NCBI GenBank assembly: GCA_016302935.1
Contig: JAEDMO010000048.1
Span: 1 to 5,853, forward strand
Source of the DNA: Bacilli bacterium
GTDB taxonomy: Bacteria > Bacillota_I > Bacilli_A > RF39 > UBA660
DNA length: 5,853 nt
Direction: 5' to 3'
Shown: one piece after another, positions 1 through 5,592 of the stretch
Numbering within the stretch: the stretch's first letter is position 1
Layout: each line of letters opens with the position of its first letter
The notes under the pieces: generated by a model
Seen by the model: only the letters and a program-made list of their open reading frames with translations
What the model was told of the DNA's origin: nothing
Databases searched by the model: none
Made by a program: the position numbers and the translations under genes

Positions 1-46
<46 letters not shown>

Positions 47-103
47 AAATAATTTCTTTGATTAAGTTTGTTTTTCCTAGCTACTCAAAGTAACGTTTTG
101 CTC

Positions 104-118
104 AGTTTTCAAAGAACA
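104..118 (-). promoter_or_regulatory. rRNA leader boxA antitermination element
   Basis: The minus strand reads TGTTCTTTGAAAACT, matching the boxA of Bacillota rRNA leaders (TGTTCTTTGAAAACT in Bacillus subtilis). In the RNA this element recruits the NusB-NusE (S10) complex and lets RNA polymerase resist Rho and pausing across the untranslated rRNA operon. It lies downstream of all three promoters and about 58 bases before mature 16S, the expected place. Confidence 0.85.
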
Positions 119-135
119 TTTTCTTAATGATTTTA

Positions 136-153
136 GCACTTTTTTTGAAGTGC
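136..153 (-). repeat. Small hairpin at the P3 transcript 5' end
   Basis: GCACTT (136-141) and AAGTGC (148-153) form a perfect 6-base-pair stem with a 6-base loop. The stem begins where transcription from P3 is expected to start (7 bases after the -10 box), so the P3 RNA would carry a hairpin at its extreme 5' end, followed on the minus strand by an A/T-rich stretch without a proper T run. It is not placed or built like a terminator. Confidence 0.5.
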
Positions 154-159
154 ATTAAT

Positions 160-188
160 AATATAACAGATTGTTTTTTTAAAGTCAA
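160..188 (-). promoter_or_regulatory. rrn promoter P3 (proximal)
   Basis: On the minus strand TTGACT (188-183), a 17-base spacer and TATATT (165-160) form the third promoter, nearest to 16S. The start is expected at about 153, a G, giving a leader of roughly 107 bases before mature 16S. A-tracts upstream (192-219) resemble those at P2. The first transcribed bases would fold into the hairpin at 136-153. Confidence 0.75.
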
Positions 189-191
189 TAC

Positions 192-219
192 TTTTTTTGA
201 CATTTTTTTATTTTTTTTT
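192..219 (-). promoter_or_regulatory. A-tracts upstream of P3 (possible UP element)
   Basis: Runs of 7, 7 and 9 T on the + strand (192-198, 203-209, 211-219) are A-tracts on the coding strand of the rRNA operon, beginning 4 bases upstream of the P3 -35 box. A-tracts here can bind the RNA polymerase alpha subunit domains and bend DNA. The role is inferred from position and composition. Confidence 0.45.
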
Positions 220-263
220 ATTTCTTTGCAATCTGTCAGTCCCTTTCAAAAGGTACGCCTAAT

Positions 264-292
264 AATATACCAAAGTTTTTTCATCATGTCAA
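264..292 (-). promoter_or_regulatory. rrn promoter P2 (middle)
   Basis: On the minus strand TTGACA (292-287), a 17-base spacer and TATATT (269-264) reproduce P1 exactly in box sequence and spacing. Its start should fall near 257-259, where the minus strand reads GGCG, so initiation with G is likely. Three phased A-tracts lie immediately upstream (296-321). Rising GTP-dependent initiation at G-starting rRNA promoters is known for Bacillus subtilis; applying it here is inference. Confidence 0.8.
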
Positions 293-295
293 CAC

Positions 296-321
296 TTTTT
301 TTGTTTTTTTTTGTTTTTTTT
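296..321 (-). promoter_or_regulatory. Phased A-tracts upstream of P2 (possible UP element)
   Basis: Runs of 7, 9 and 8 T on the + strand (296-302, 304-312, 314-321) are separated by single G bases at 303 and 313 and closed by G at 322, so the tracts repeat every 9-10 bases, about one helical turn. They lie directly upstream of the P2 -35 box. Such phasing favours DNA curvature and alpha-subunit contact, as at strong rRNA promoters; the activity itself is inferred. Confidence 0.5.
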
Positions 322-346
322 GACATAAGTTTCAAAAGGTATATTT

Positions 347-375
347 AATATATCAAAGGGCGGTGATTATGTCAA
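347..375 (-). promoter_or_regulatory. rrn promoter P1 (distal)
   Basis: On the minus strand a perfect -35 box TTGACA (375-370) is separated by exactly 17 bases from the -10 box TATATT (352-347), a strong sigma-A pattern. The upstream stretch (376-400) is almost purely A/T and may act as an UP element. The expected start is near 340. It is the furthest of the three promoters from 16S and lies about 60 bases past the ntdP stop codon. Confidence 0.75.
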
Positions 376-435
376 TACTTTTATGCATTTTTTAATATTT
401 TATATCACCTTTCTTTAATATATTATGCTTCCTTT

Positions 436-990
436 TTAAAAAGTTTCCTTTTCTTCTTTATTGTTAGTAATTTTTTCATATTGTTTGTAATAATTTTCTA
501 TTGTTTCTCTATCAAATGGCATCTCTTTAATACGAACCATATCGATTAAGTTACCTAGTTCATATTTTAAGATGAAATCTAATCTTGAAGAATAGTGCAT
601 TTGCTTTTTGTGATACTTGTACTCTACTCTATCTAAAATTTTAAAACTACCATTAGGAAACACTCTTAAATCTAGGTCATAGTCTATGTATTTTATGACA
701 TGTTCGTCAATTAAAAATGGAGTGGCTATGTTACAATAGAAATATATACCATATTCTTTTAGCTGTCCAATAATGTTAAACCAACGATCTTTGAAAAAAA
801 ACATTATTGCTGGTTCTTTGGTTTTCCATACTTTTCCATCAGAATCTATGACATTAGTATGTTTATTACCAAATACGATATAATCATCTTTTATATCAAG
901 AACTACTGCTTCATCCCATTGACGATGTAATTTCCCATTATGTTTGTAGCAATGGATTTCTAATTTATCTCCTACTTTAATATTTTCCAT
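436..990 (-). CDS. ntdP: Nucleoside tri-/diphosphate phosphatase NtdP (DUF402 family)
   Basis: This 184-residue cytoplasmic protein matches the NtdP/YgaC family of Bacillota (DUF402), which hydrolyses nucleoside tri- and diphosphates with divalent metals. From the start it has the family block SYKHNG-like CYKHNGKLHRQW (residues 14-25), the KEPAI block (58-62), the WFNIIG segment (70-75), YCN (85-87) and the acidic motif YIDYDLDL (101-108). The residues I recall as functional in the family all fall at their usual positions: Arg23 as proton donor and Asn87, Asp103, Asp105, Asp107, Asp120 and Glu123 as metal ligands. Length is normal (about 175-180) with a short Lys/Glu-rich C-terminal tail. ATG at 990 follows AAAGGAAG (997-1004) with a 6-base gap. 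It has its own promoter (1018-1045), is divergent from the sortase gene, and runs towards the rRNA promoters with no clear terminator between. Confidence 0.92.
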   Translation of the reverse strand: MENIKVGDKLEIHCYKHNGKLHRQWDEAVVLDIKDDYIVFGNKHTNVIDSDGKVWKTKEPAIMFFFKDRWFNIIGQLKEYGIYFYCNIATPFLIDEHVIKYIDYDLDLRVFPNGSFKILDRVEYKYHKKQMHYSSRLDFILKYELGNLIDMVRIKEMPFDRETIENYYKQYEKITNNKEEKETF

Positions 991-1017
991 CTAATACTTC
1001 CTTTCAGATTTGTAATT

Positions 1018-1045
1018 ATTATACACTATTTTTAATGAAATACAA
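1018..1045 (-). promoter_or_regulatory. Promoter of ntdP
   Basis: On the minus strand a perfect -10 box TATAAT (1023-1018) is preceded by TTGTAT (1045-1040) with a 16-base spacer. Transcription would start near 1011, giving a leader of about 20 bases with the ribosome site AAAGGAAG at 997-1004. The -35 box is only a partial match (TTG conserved). Confidence 0.55.
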
Positions 1046-1072
1046 AATTTTTTTATTTTATTCTTTTAGTTA

Positions 1073-1081
1073 TGATATAAT
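1073..1081 (+). promoter_or_regulatory. Extended -10 promoter of the sortase gene
   Basis: TGATATAAT (1073-1081) is a perfect extended -10 element: TG, one base, then TATAAT. The -35 region 17 bases upstream is only T-rich and weak, which is common for extended -10 promoters. Transcription would start near 1088, just ahead of the ribosome site at 1094. The promoter lies inside the longer possible reading frame that begins at 1035, which argues against that start. Confidence 0.65.
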
Positions 1082-1093
1082 TATTATAAGAAT

Positions 1094-1100
1094 AGGAGGG
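1094..1100 (+). promoter_or_regulatory. Ribosome binding site that decides the sortase start
   Basis: AGGAGGG at 1094-1100 is a near-perfect Shine-Dalgarno sequence, followed 6 bases later by TTG at 1107, which is in frame with the sortase. No comparable site precedes the ATG at 1035. This is the only strong ribosome site in the region and sets the start at TTG. Confidence 0.8.
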
Positions 1101-1106
1101 ATTTAC

Positions 1107-2159
1107 TTGATTGTTAATTTTATCAATATTTGTAAATACTTATATTTGTTAATAAAATCACTATTCCTATTTATATTCGATTTTATAAAATGTTTCTTTT
1201 TAGGATTTTATGTTTCTTTCTTTTCTTTATTTAAATTTTTCTTTTTAGGTCTTTTTACAGTTATTAGCTTAATACCTAAATATTTTATTATTGGTATTAG
1301 AATAATTTTTAAAAAGGAAAAGTGGAAAAGTGAATATTTTAGTAAAGCTATTTTAGGATTATCTATATGCGTTTACTTAATTTGTGTTTTTATTATTTCA
1401 AGATGGATTTCTCAAAATATTAGAATTAAATTAATGAGCGAACAGATAATAAACGATACTAATCTTGTTACTAATATACCAATCGAAAGTGAACAAAATG
1501 GCAATGTAGATAATACTGATGATAATCAATCAGATATTAATGATACTAATCCTAATTATAAAGTTTATGATTATGAAAAATACAAAGATGTTTCATACTT
1601 AAGTGTTGATTTCAGTCAACTTATTAAGCAAAATGATGATACTGTCGGTTGGTTATATATTAATGGAACAAATATTAATTATCCTTTTGTACAGGGAGAA
1701 GATAATAGTTATTATTTGACTCATTCTTTTGATAAGAAAAAAAGTTGGGCAGGATGGATTTTTGGAGATTACCGAAACAATATGGATAATTTGAAGACAA
1801 ATACTATTATTTATGGTCATAATGTTTTAAATAAAAATCTTTTTGGAACACTGCCAAGGGTTCTTAAAAAAAGCTGGTATACTAATCAAGATAATCTTTT
1901 AATTAAGATGTCAACACCGAAGAAAAAAACTATTTGGAAAATATTTTCAATATATAAAATAGAACCTGAAGCTTATTATTTGCGAACTGTTTTTGAAGAT
2001 GATGAACACGAATTGTTTTTAAAAACAATTAAAGATAGAAGTATTTATGATTTTGGTGATATTTTAACTATGCAAGATAAAATTTTAACTTTATCAACTT
2101 GTGATAATTCTGGTGATTTTAGAATTGTAGTTCACGCTAGACTTGTTAGTAGTAATTAA
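1107..2159 (+). CDS. srtB: Class B sortase with long hydrophobic N-terminus
   Basis: Sortases are membrane transpeptidases that cut a sorting signal in secreted proteins and join them to the cell wall or to other pilin-like proteins. Starting at TTG 1107 the product has 350 residues. Residues 1-67 are very rich in Phe, Ile and Leu; a clear membrane helix follows at about 81-98; 110-160 is an Asn/Asp-rich linker; 162-347 is the sortase domain. Class B hallmarks are the block VGWLYINGTNINYPFVQG (residues 180-197), YLTHSF, YGHN with catalytic His238, TLSTC with Cys332, and Arg339 in RIVVHARL. Cys to Arg is 7 residues, shorter than the 10 I recall for Staphylococcus aureus SrtB, so the loop there is short. 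An ATG at 1035 would add 24 residues but lies upstream of the promoter and ribosome site. No sortase substrate is encoded in the window, so its target is unknown. Most class B sortases carry only one N-terminal anchor; this one appears to have more. Confidence 0.9.
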   Translation: MIVNFINICKYLYLLIKSLFLFIFDFIKCFFLGFYVSFFSLFKFFFLGLFTVISLIPKYFIIGIRIIFKKEKWKSEYFSKAILGLSICVYLICVFIISRWISQNIRIKLMSEQIINDTNLVTNIPIESEQNGNVDNTDDNQSDINDTNPNYKVYDYEKYKDVSYLSVDFSQLIKQNDDTVGWLYINGTNINYPFVQGEDNSYYLTHSFDKKKSWAGWIFGDYRNNMDNLKTNTIIYGHNVLNKNLFGTLPRVLKKSWYTNQDNLLIKMSTPKKKTIWKIFSIYKIEPEAYYLRTVFEDDEHELFLKTIKDRSIYDFGDILTMQDKILTLSTCDNSGDFRIVVHARLVSSN

Positions 2160-2190
2160 AACTCCGATTATTTAAATTAATCGGAGTTTT
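2158..2190. terminator. Bidirectional terminator between sortase and S41 peptidase
   Basis: Positions 2158-2170 (AAAACTCCGATTA) and 2178-2190 (TAATCGGAGTTTT) form a perfect 13-base-pair stem with a 7-base loop. The stem ends in A on the left and T on the right, so it gives a hairpin with a U tail in both directions. It fills the 32-base gap between the convergent stop codons and begins inside the sortase stop codon. Confidence 0.92.
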
Positions 2191-2191
2191 A

Positions 2192-3457
2192 TTATTGACT
2201 TAATAGTGAGATAGCCATTTGTAATTGGTTATCATTAGCATCATTTTTATCTTTATAGTATTCTTTATCTAATTCTACATAATGAGTCGGTTCTAAACCA
2301 ACTTCGTTTATGAAGTTACCGTTAGGTGTTAGCCATCTTTGAGTTGTATACTTAATCATGCTACCATCTTCCATATCATAGGTTTGTTGTACTGTGGCTT
2401 TACCATATGTATTTGTTCCAACGACATAGCCACCGTAAGATTCCTTGATGGCTGAGGCTAAAATTTCTGAGGCTGATGCACTGTTTTTATTTACCAGTAC
2501 TGCAATATTATATTCTTTATGTTCATTCGTTTTAGAATATTTTATTTCTTTACCAGAAGCATCTTCTAATTGATAGATAATTTTATTTTTAGCTAGGAAG
2601 ATATCACAAATATCAGTTACTATATCTAGGTAACCCCCACTGTTATCTCTTACATCAATTATTAGACTATTGATGTTGGAGTTTTCTAATTCTTTTAATT
2701 TGTTTTTAAATTGTTCTGTTGTTACTTTAGAGAAGATAGATATTTTTAAATATCCAATTTTTCCTTTAGAGGTTTCTATTGTTTTACTTGTTACAGAAGG
2801 TATTTCAATATTATTTCGTTCTAGTGTTATTTTTTTTTCTTCTTCATTTCTTAATATTGTCATCGTTATTTTACTTTTGTCACTATTTTTTATGTAGTTA
2901 GCAACATCGGTGGAAGTTTTTCCAGTAAAATCTTTTCCATCTACTTTAGTGACGATATCACCAATATTTAAGCCAGCTTTAGAAGCAGGGGTGTTTTCAA
3001 ATACATTAACTATAATAATTTGTGAATTAGTAGTCATTCCTATTTCACAACCTATTCCTTGGTATTTGCCATTTACTCTTTGCATAAATGATTCGGCTGC
3101 TTCTGAATCAATATAAGTAGTATACGGATCGGATACCGATGATAACATTCCATCTATAGCTGATTCTATTAATTTATCTTTATCAAGATCACCATAATAT
3201 TTATTATTAATAGTATTGTATGCTTCTAATAATTTATTTAATTCTTTACTATTTTTAAAATAATTACCTTTTGTATTTAGATTAATGATCGAAATGGCCA
3301 TTATGGCTCCTATGCCGATAGAAAAAATCATAATTATTAGGACTTCTTTAAACGAATAACTTTCAACCTTTTTTTTCTTAAATGGCTTTTTTTTCTGCCA
3401 AAAGTTTTTAATTTTTTCTTTTAGTGTCTCTTTTTTATTTTTTTTAAATATGTTCAT
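2192..3457 (-). CDS. Membrane-anchored S41 (C-terminal processing) serine peptidase with PDZ domain
   Basis: This 421-residue protein belongs to the CtpA/CtpB/Tsp family, whose members use a Ser-Lys pair outside the cytoplasmic membrane to cut proteins from the C-terminus. A strongly basic cytoplasmic tail (residues 1-30) precedes one membrane helix (about 38-59). A helical segment follows, then a PDZ domain (about 131-213; the binding-loop region begins at YQGIGCEIG, 132-140) and the peptidase core (about 220-395). The catalytic serine is Ser328 in SASASEI and the lysine is Lys353 in YGKATVQ; their 25-residue spacing equals that of Ser430 and Lys455 in Escherichia coli Tsp, and Gln357 matches the third important position. 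DVRDNSGG (268-275) and GLEP (387-390) are also typical. Unlike Bacillus CtpA it lacks a C-terminal peptidoglycan-binding domain. ATG follows GAGGGTGG (3462-3469). It has its own promoter and faces the sortase gene. The substrate is unknown. Confidence 0.93.
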   Translation of the reverse strand: MNIFKKNKKETLKEKIKNFWQKKKPFKKKKVESYSFKEVLIIMIFSIGIGAIMAISIINLNTKGNYFKNSKELNKLLEAYNTINNKYYGDLDKDKLIESAIDGMLSSVSDPYTTYIDSEAAESFMQRVNGKYQGIGCEIGMTTNSQIIIVNVFENTPASKAGLNIGDIVTKVDGKDFTGKTSTDVANYIKNSDKSKITMTILRNEEEKKITLERNNIEIPSVTSKTIETSKGKIGYLKISIFSKVTTEQFKNKLKELENSNINSLIIDVRDNSGGYLDIVTDICDIFLAKNKIIYQLEDASGKEIKYSKTNEHKEYNIAVLVNKNSASASEILASAIKESYGGYVVGTNTYGKATVQQTYDMEDGSMIKYTTQRWLTPNGNFINEVGLEPTHYVELDKEYYKDKNDANDNQLQMAISLLSQ

Positions 3458-3461
3458 GATG

Positions 3462-3469
3462 CCACCCTC
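3462..3469 (-). promoter_or_regulatory. Ribosome binding site of the S41 peptidase
   Basis: The minus strand reads GAGGGTGG, a purine-rich Shine-Dalgarno match, 4 bases before the ATG ending at 3457. It supports that start, whose product begins with a short basic tail and a membrane anchor. Confidence 0.6.
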
Positions 3470-3480
3470 ATTCTATTTTT

Positions 3481-3509
3481 ATTTTAGCATACAAAAAAAA
3501 GTTATACAA
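3481..3509 (-). promoter_or_regulatory. Promoter of the S41 peptidase gene
   Basis: On the minus strand TTGTAT (3509-3504) and TAAAAT (3486-3481) are 17 bases apart, and TG at 3489-3488 makes an extended -10. The start would be near 3474, giving a leader of about 17 bases with the ribosome site inside it. The -35 box lies within the right-hand arm of the fbp terminator and the terminator T run lies within the spacer. Confidence 0.55.
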
Positions 3510-3557
3510 GGCGATTAAAAATAATTTGTTAATTTAACATAATTTATTTGTATAACT
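3493..3557 (-). terminator. Probable intrinsic terminator after fbp
   Basis: On the minus strand AGTTATACAA (3557-3548) can pair with TTGTATAACT (3509-3500) in a perfect 10-base-pair stem followed at once by an 8-base T run (3500-3493). The 38-base loop is long for a terminator, but it contains an inner hairpin (TGTTA, loop AAT, TAACA, flanked by pairing AATT), so the whole could fold as a nested structure. The stem is AU-rich, so its strength is uncertain. It begins 4 bases after the fbp stop codon. Confidence 0.5.
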
Positions 3558-3561
3558 AATA

Positions 3562-5577
3562 TTATTTATTCGTTAATATCTTAACATATTTATACGAGGT
3601 ATTTTCTTTTATTATTCCCATTTCATATGCTTTAACCAATAATTGTAAATTTGATATTTGATGCTTTAGGTCACTTCCCTTATCAACATCTGCTATAGTA
3701 ATTCTTGAGGATATGGTTTCTTTAATATCAATGGTTGAATGAATATCTTCATTATTTTTTATAGCGTTTTCAAAATTGCTGAATGGCTCATGGGCAATGA
3801 TTCGCATGCCGGTTGATCCCGATACTAGTGTATAGCCTGCAATACCGGTTGTTTTTTGGTAAGCTTTGGAGAAACCGCCATCGATTACTATTACTTTGTT
3901 GCCGGCTTTTAATGGTGTTTCACCGTTTATTTTTTCCACAGGAATGTGACCATTTATAATATGAGCATTTTGGGTATTGCTAATACCAAAGTTTTTCATA
4001 ATTTGTTCCATTACAAAAGGACTATCTTGATATTTATAGTAATAATTACGATTTTCTTTATGGGATTTTTTGTCTTTTATTAAAACTCTTTCTAGGGTAG
4101 TCATTTTGTCTTTGCCGAAGAAAGGAGAATCTGGTCCACACCATAAATACCACATCAGATCCAGGTCATATTCGGTATTTTTATTTGAATTATAGTATAA
4201 AAATCTAACTTTTCGATCTATATAGTCAAATAAATCTTTCCCCGATAATTTTAGTCCATCTAGGTTTACTTCCTTTAAGCTACCATCTTCATTTAAAGGA
4301 ACTAGAGCATGATACATTAGATTATTATTTTCTATCTTGTACATAGAACCTTTGTTAATAAAGATGCTCATATGTCTTTGTAAAAGTGAACTGTTTTTGA
4401 ATGATGTGACAAGGTCTTTAATAATTTTATTTTCTTCTTCTGTTAATGTATATGGGTTTTCGCGGTCGATGGTAGGAAAATCAACATCCTCTAAATCATA
4501 AGTTACATTATCTATGGTAATAGTTTTAGCTTGATAGTTGATTTGATGAAGCAAACGACGATTTGACATATTATATTCTTTATGATTATCTACTAAAGTG
4601 CCTTCTAATTTGTACATAATTACAGATATAGCTTTGTGTATTTTTGCAGATTGCTTGATATTGGGATTGCTATGATACTCTTCGATAGTGGTTTTCTTAG
4701 GGCGCCAGATTAGCGCAGATGAATAATTTTTTTCGGCAAAATTGGCTAATGGTCTTAAATTAATGCCATAGATATCTTCTAGTATTTCTAAATTGTTGTG
4801 GCGAACACTATTAGTTATTACACCAGCAACGCATATATTACTTCCTAGTGCAGAACCCATCCATAAAATGTCATGATTTCCCCACTGAATATCAACACTG
4901 TGGTATTGCTCTAATAAATCCATTATTTTATGAGGTTCTTTTCCACGGTCGTAAATATCACCAACAATATGTAGTTCGTCTACAGCAAGAGCTTTGATAA
5001 TTGACGAAAGAGCTATAATTAATTTTTCGGCGTAATTAAGTTCAATAATTGATTTAATTATGGCTTGATAGTACTTATCTTTATTTTCTTGTTCTATTTT
5101 GTTATTTAATAGTTCATCTATGATGTAACTAAGTTTTTCATTATATACTTTATAAGTTTTTCTTACTTTACTGCGAGTGTAACGTGATGAAAATTTTTTG
5201 GTTACTTCTATTATACGAAGTAAATTTTCTTCATACCATTTGTCTTTGTCAGAAATTTCACTTAGGACTAATTCCATTTTTTCTTTAGGATAGTATATCA
5301 GTGTTGCTAATGAATCTTGTTCTTCTTTGGATAATGTTTGATCGAATAATTGACTTATTCTATATCTTATCCCACCTGAAGCATTGTTTAGAATATGATA
5401 AAAGGCATCAGCTTGACCGTGGAGATCACTCATAAAATGTTCAATGCTTCGTGGTAAGGCTAAAATCGAATTTAGATTGATTATTTCTGTAACAGCATCG
5501 TCTATCGTTGGAAAACGATTAGCTAGTTCTTTTAGATATTCTTCTTTTTGATATATGATAGTTTTAATATCTTCCAT
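3562..5577 (-). CDS. fbp: Class III fructose-1,6-bisphosphatase
   Basis: The enzyme removes the 1-phosphate from fructose 1,6-bisphosphate to give fructose 6-phosphate, the committed step of gluconeogenesis, in the cytoplasm. At 671 residues it is the same length as the Bacillus subtilis Fbp that I recall. It belongs to the calcineurin-like metallophosphoesterases: SDLHG (Asp51, His53), GDIYDRG (206-212), GNHD (233-236), and NGH with His544 supply the metal ligands. Other family blocks are SVRHNNLEILEDIYGINLRP-like residues 257-276, WYLWCGPDSPFFGKDKMTT (476-494), MYHALVP (421-427) and IDGGFSKAYQ (565-574). ATG at 5577 follows AAAGGTG (5583-5589) with a 5-base gap. The upstream small gene stops at 5593, only 15 bases away, so the two are probably co-transcribed. 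All key motifs are intact and the gene appears functional. Confidence 0.97.
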   Translation of the reverse strand: MEDIKTIIYQKEEYLKELANRFPTIDDAVTEIINLNSILALPRSIEHFMSDLHGQADAFYHILNNASGGIRYRISQLFDQTLSKEEQDSLATLIYYPKEKMELVLSEISDKDKWYEENLLRIIEVTKKFSSRYTRSKVRKTYKVYNEKLSYIIDELLNNKIEQENKDKYYQAIIKSIIELNYAEKLIIALSSIIKALAVDELHIVGDIYDRGKEPHKIMDLLEQYHSVDIQWGNHDILWMGSALGSNICVAGVITNSVRHNNLEILEDIYGINLRPLANFAEKNYSSALIWRPKKTTIEEYHSNPNIKQSAKIHKAISVIMYKLEGTLVDNHKEYNMSNRRLLHQINYQAKTITIDNVTYDLEDVDFPTIDRENPYTLTEEENKIIKDLVTSFKNSSLLQRHMSIFINKGSMYKIENNNLMYHALVPLNEDGSLKEVNLDGLKLSGKDLFDYIDRKVRFLYYNSNKNTEYDLDLMWYLWCGPDSPFFGKDKMTTLERVLIKDKKSHKENRNYYYKYQDSPFVMEQIMKNFGISNTQNAHIINGHIPVEKINGETPLKAGNKVIVIDGGFSKAYQKTTGIAGYTLVSGSTGMRIIAHEPFSNFENAIKNNEDIHSTIDIKETISSRITIADVDKGSDLKHQISNLQLLVKAYEMGIIKENTSYKYVKILTNK

Positions 5578-5582
5578 AGAAT

Positions 5583-5589
5583 CACCTTT
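5583..5589 (-). promoter_or_regulatory. Ribosome binding site of fbp
   Basis: AAAGGTG on the minus strand lies 5 bases before the fbp ATG and falls wholly within the 15-base gap after the upstream stop codon, typical of adjacent genes in one operon. Confidence 0.6.
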
Positions 5590-5592
5590 ATT

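Larger units (their letters stand above)
47..435 (-). promoter_or_regulatory. rRNA operon control region and leader
   Basis: This 389-base stretch between the 16S gene and ntdP holds no credible protein gene; the one open frame on the + strand is made of poly-T runs translated as Phe and Leu. Read on the minus strand it contains three tandem sigma-A-type promoters (347-375, 264-292, 160-188), AT-rich A-tract sequence upstream of each, a small hairpin at the likely P3 start (136-153), a boxA element (104-118) and an AU-rich leader running into 16S. A 6-base inverted repeat (56-61 with 85-90) sits just before the mature 16S end and could take part in processing. A 12-base direct repeat (TTTCAAAAGGTA on the + strand, at 244-255 and 330-341) lies in the initially transcribed parts of P2 and P1, which suggests that the promoter units arose by duplication. 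Confidence 0.85.

Noticed and set aside
197..347. + strand TTGACA boxes at 197-202 and 320-325 as possible antisense promoters
   Set aside because: The first has no -10 box at a suitable distance; the second has only a weak TATTTA at 16 bases. They arise from the T-rich tracts next to GACA.
127..348. Open reading frame on the + strand, 73 codons
   Set aside because: It consists mainly of poly-T runs read as Phe, lies antisense to the rRNA promoters and has no ribosome binding site.
399..407. Extended -10-like TGATATAAA on the minus strand as a fourth rRNA promoter
   Set aside because: No -35 box is found 16-18 bases upstream, and the three downstream promoters are far better.
362..409. Inverted repeat GGTGAT / ATCACC as an ntdP terminator
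   Set aside because: Only 6 base pairs with a 36-base gap and no T run after it; too weak to call as a terminator.
1107..2159. Use of TGA as tryptophan (mycoplasma code)
   Set aside because: Tryptophans in the conserved motifs are encoded by TGG and the genes are full length under the standard code.
2670..3116. Two + strand open frames (2670-2897 and 2910-3116)
   Set aside because: They are shadows of the S41 peptidase on the opposite strand, with no ribosome site and no recognisable domain.
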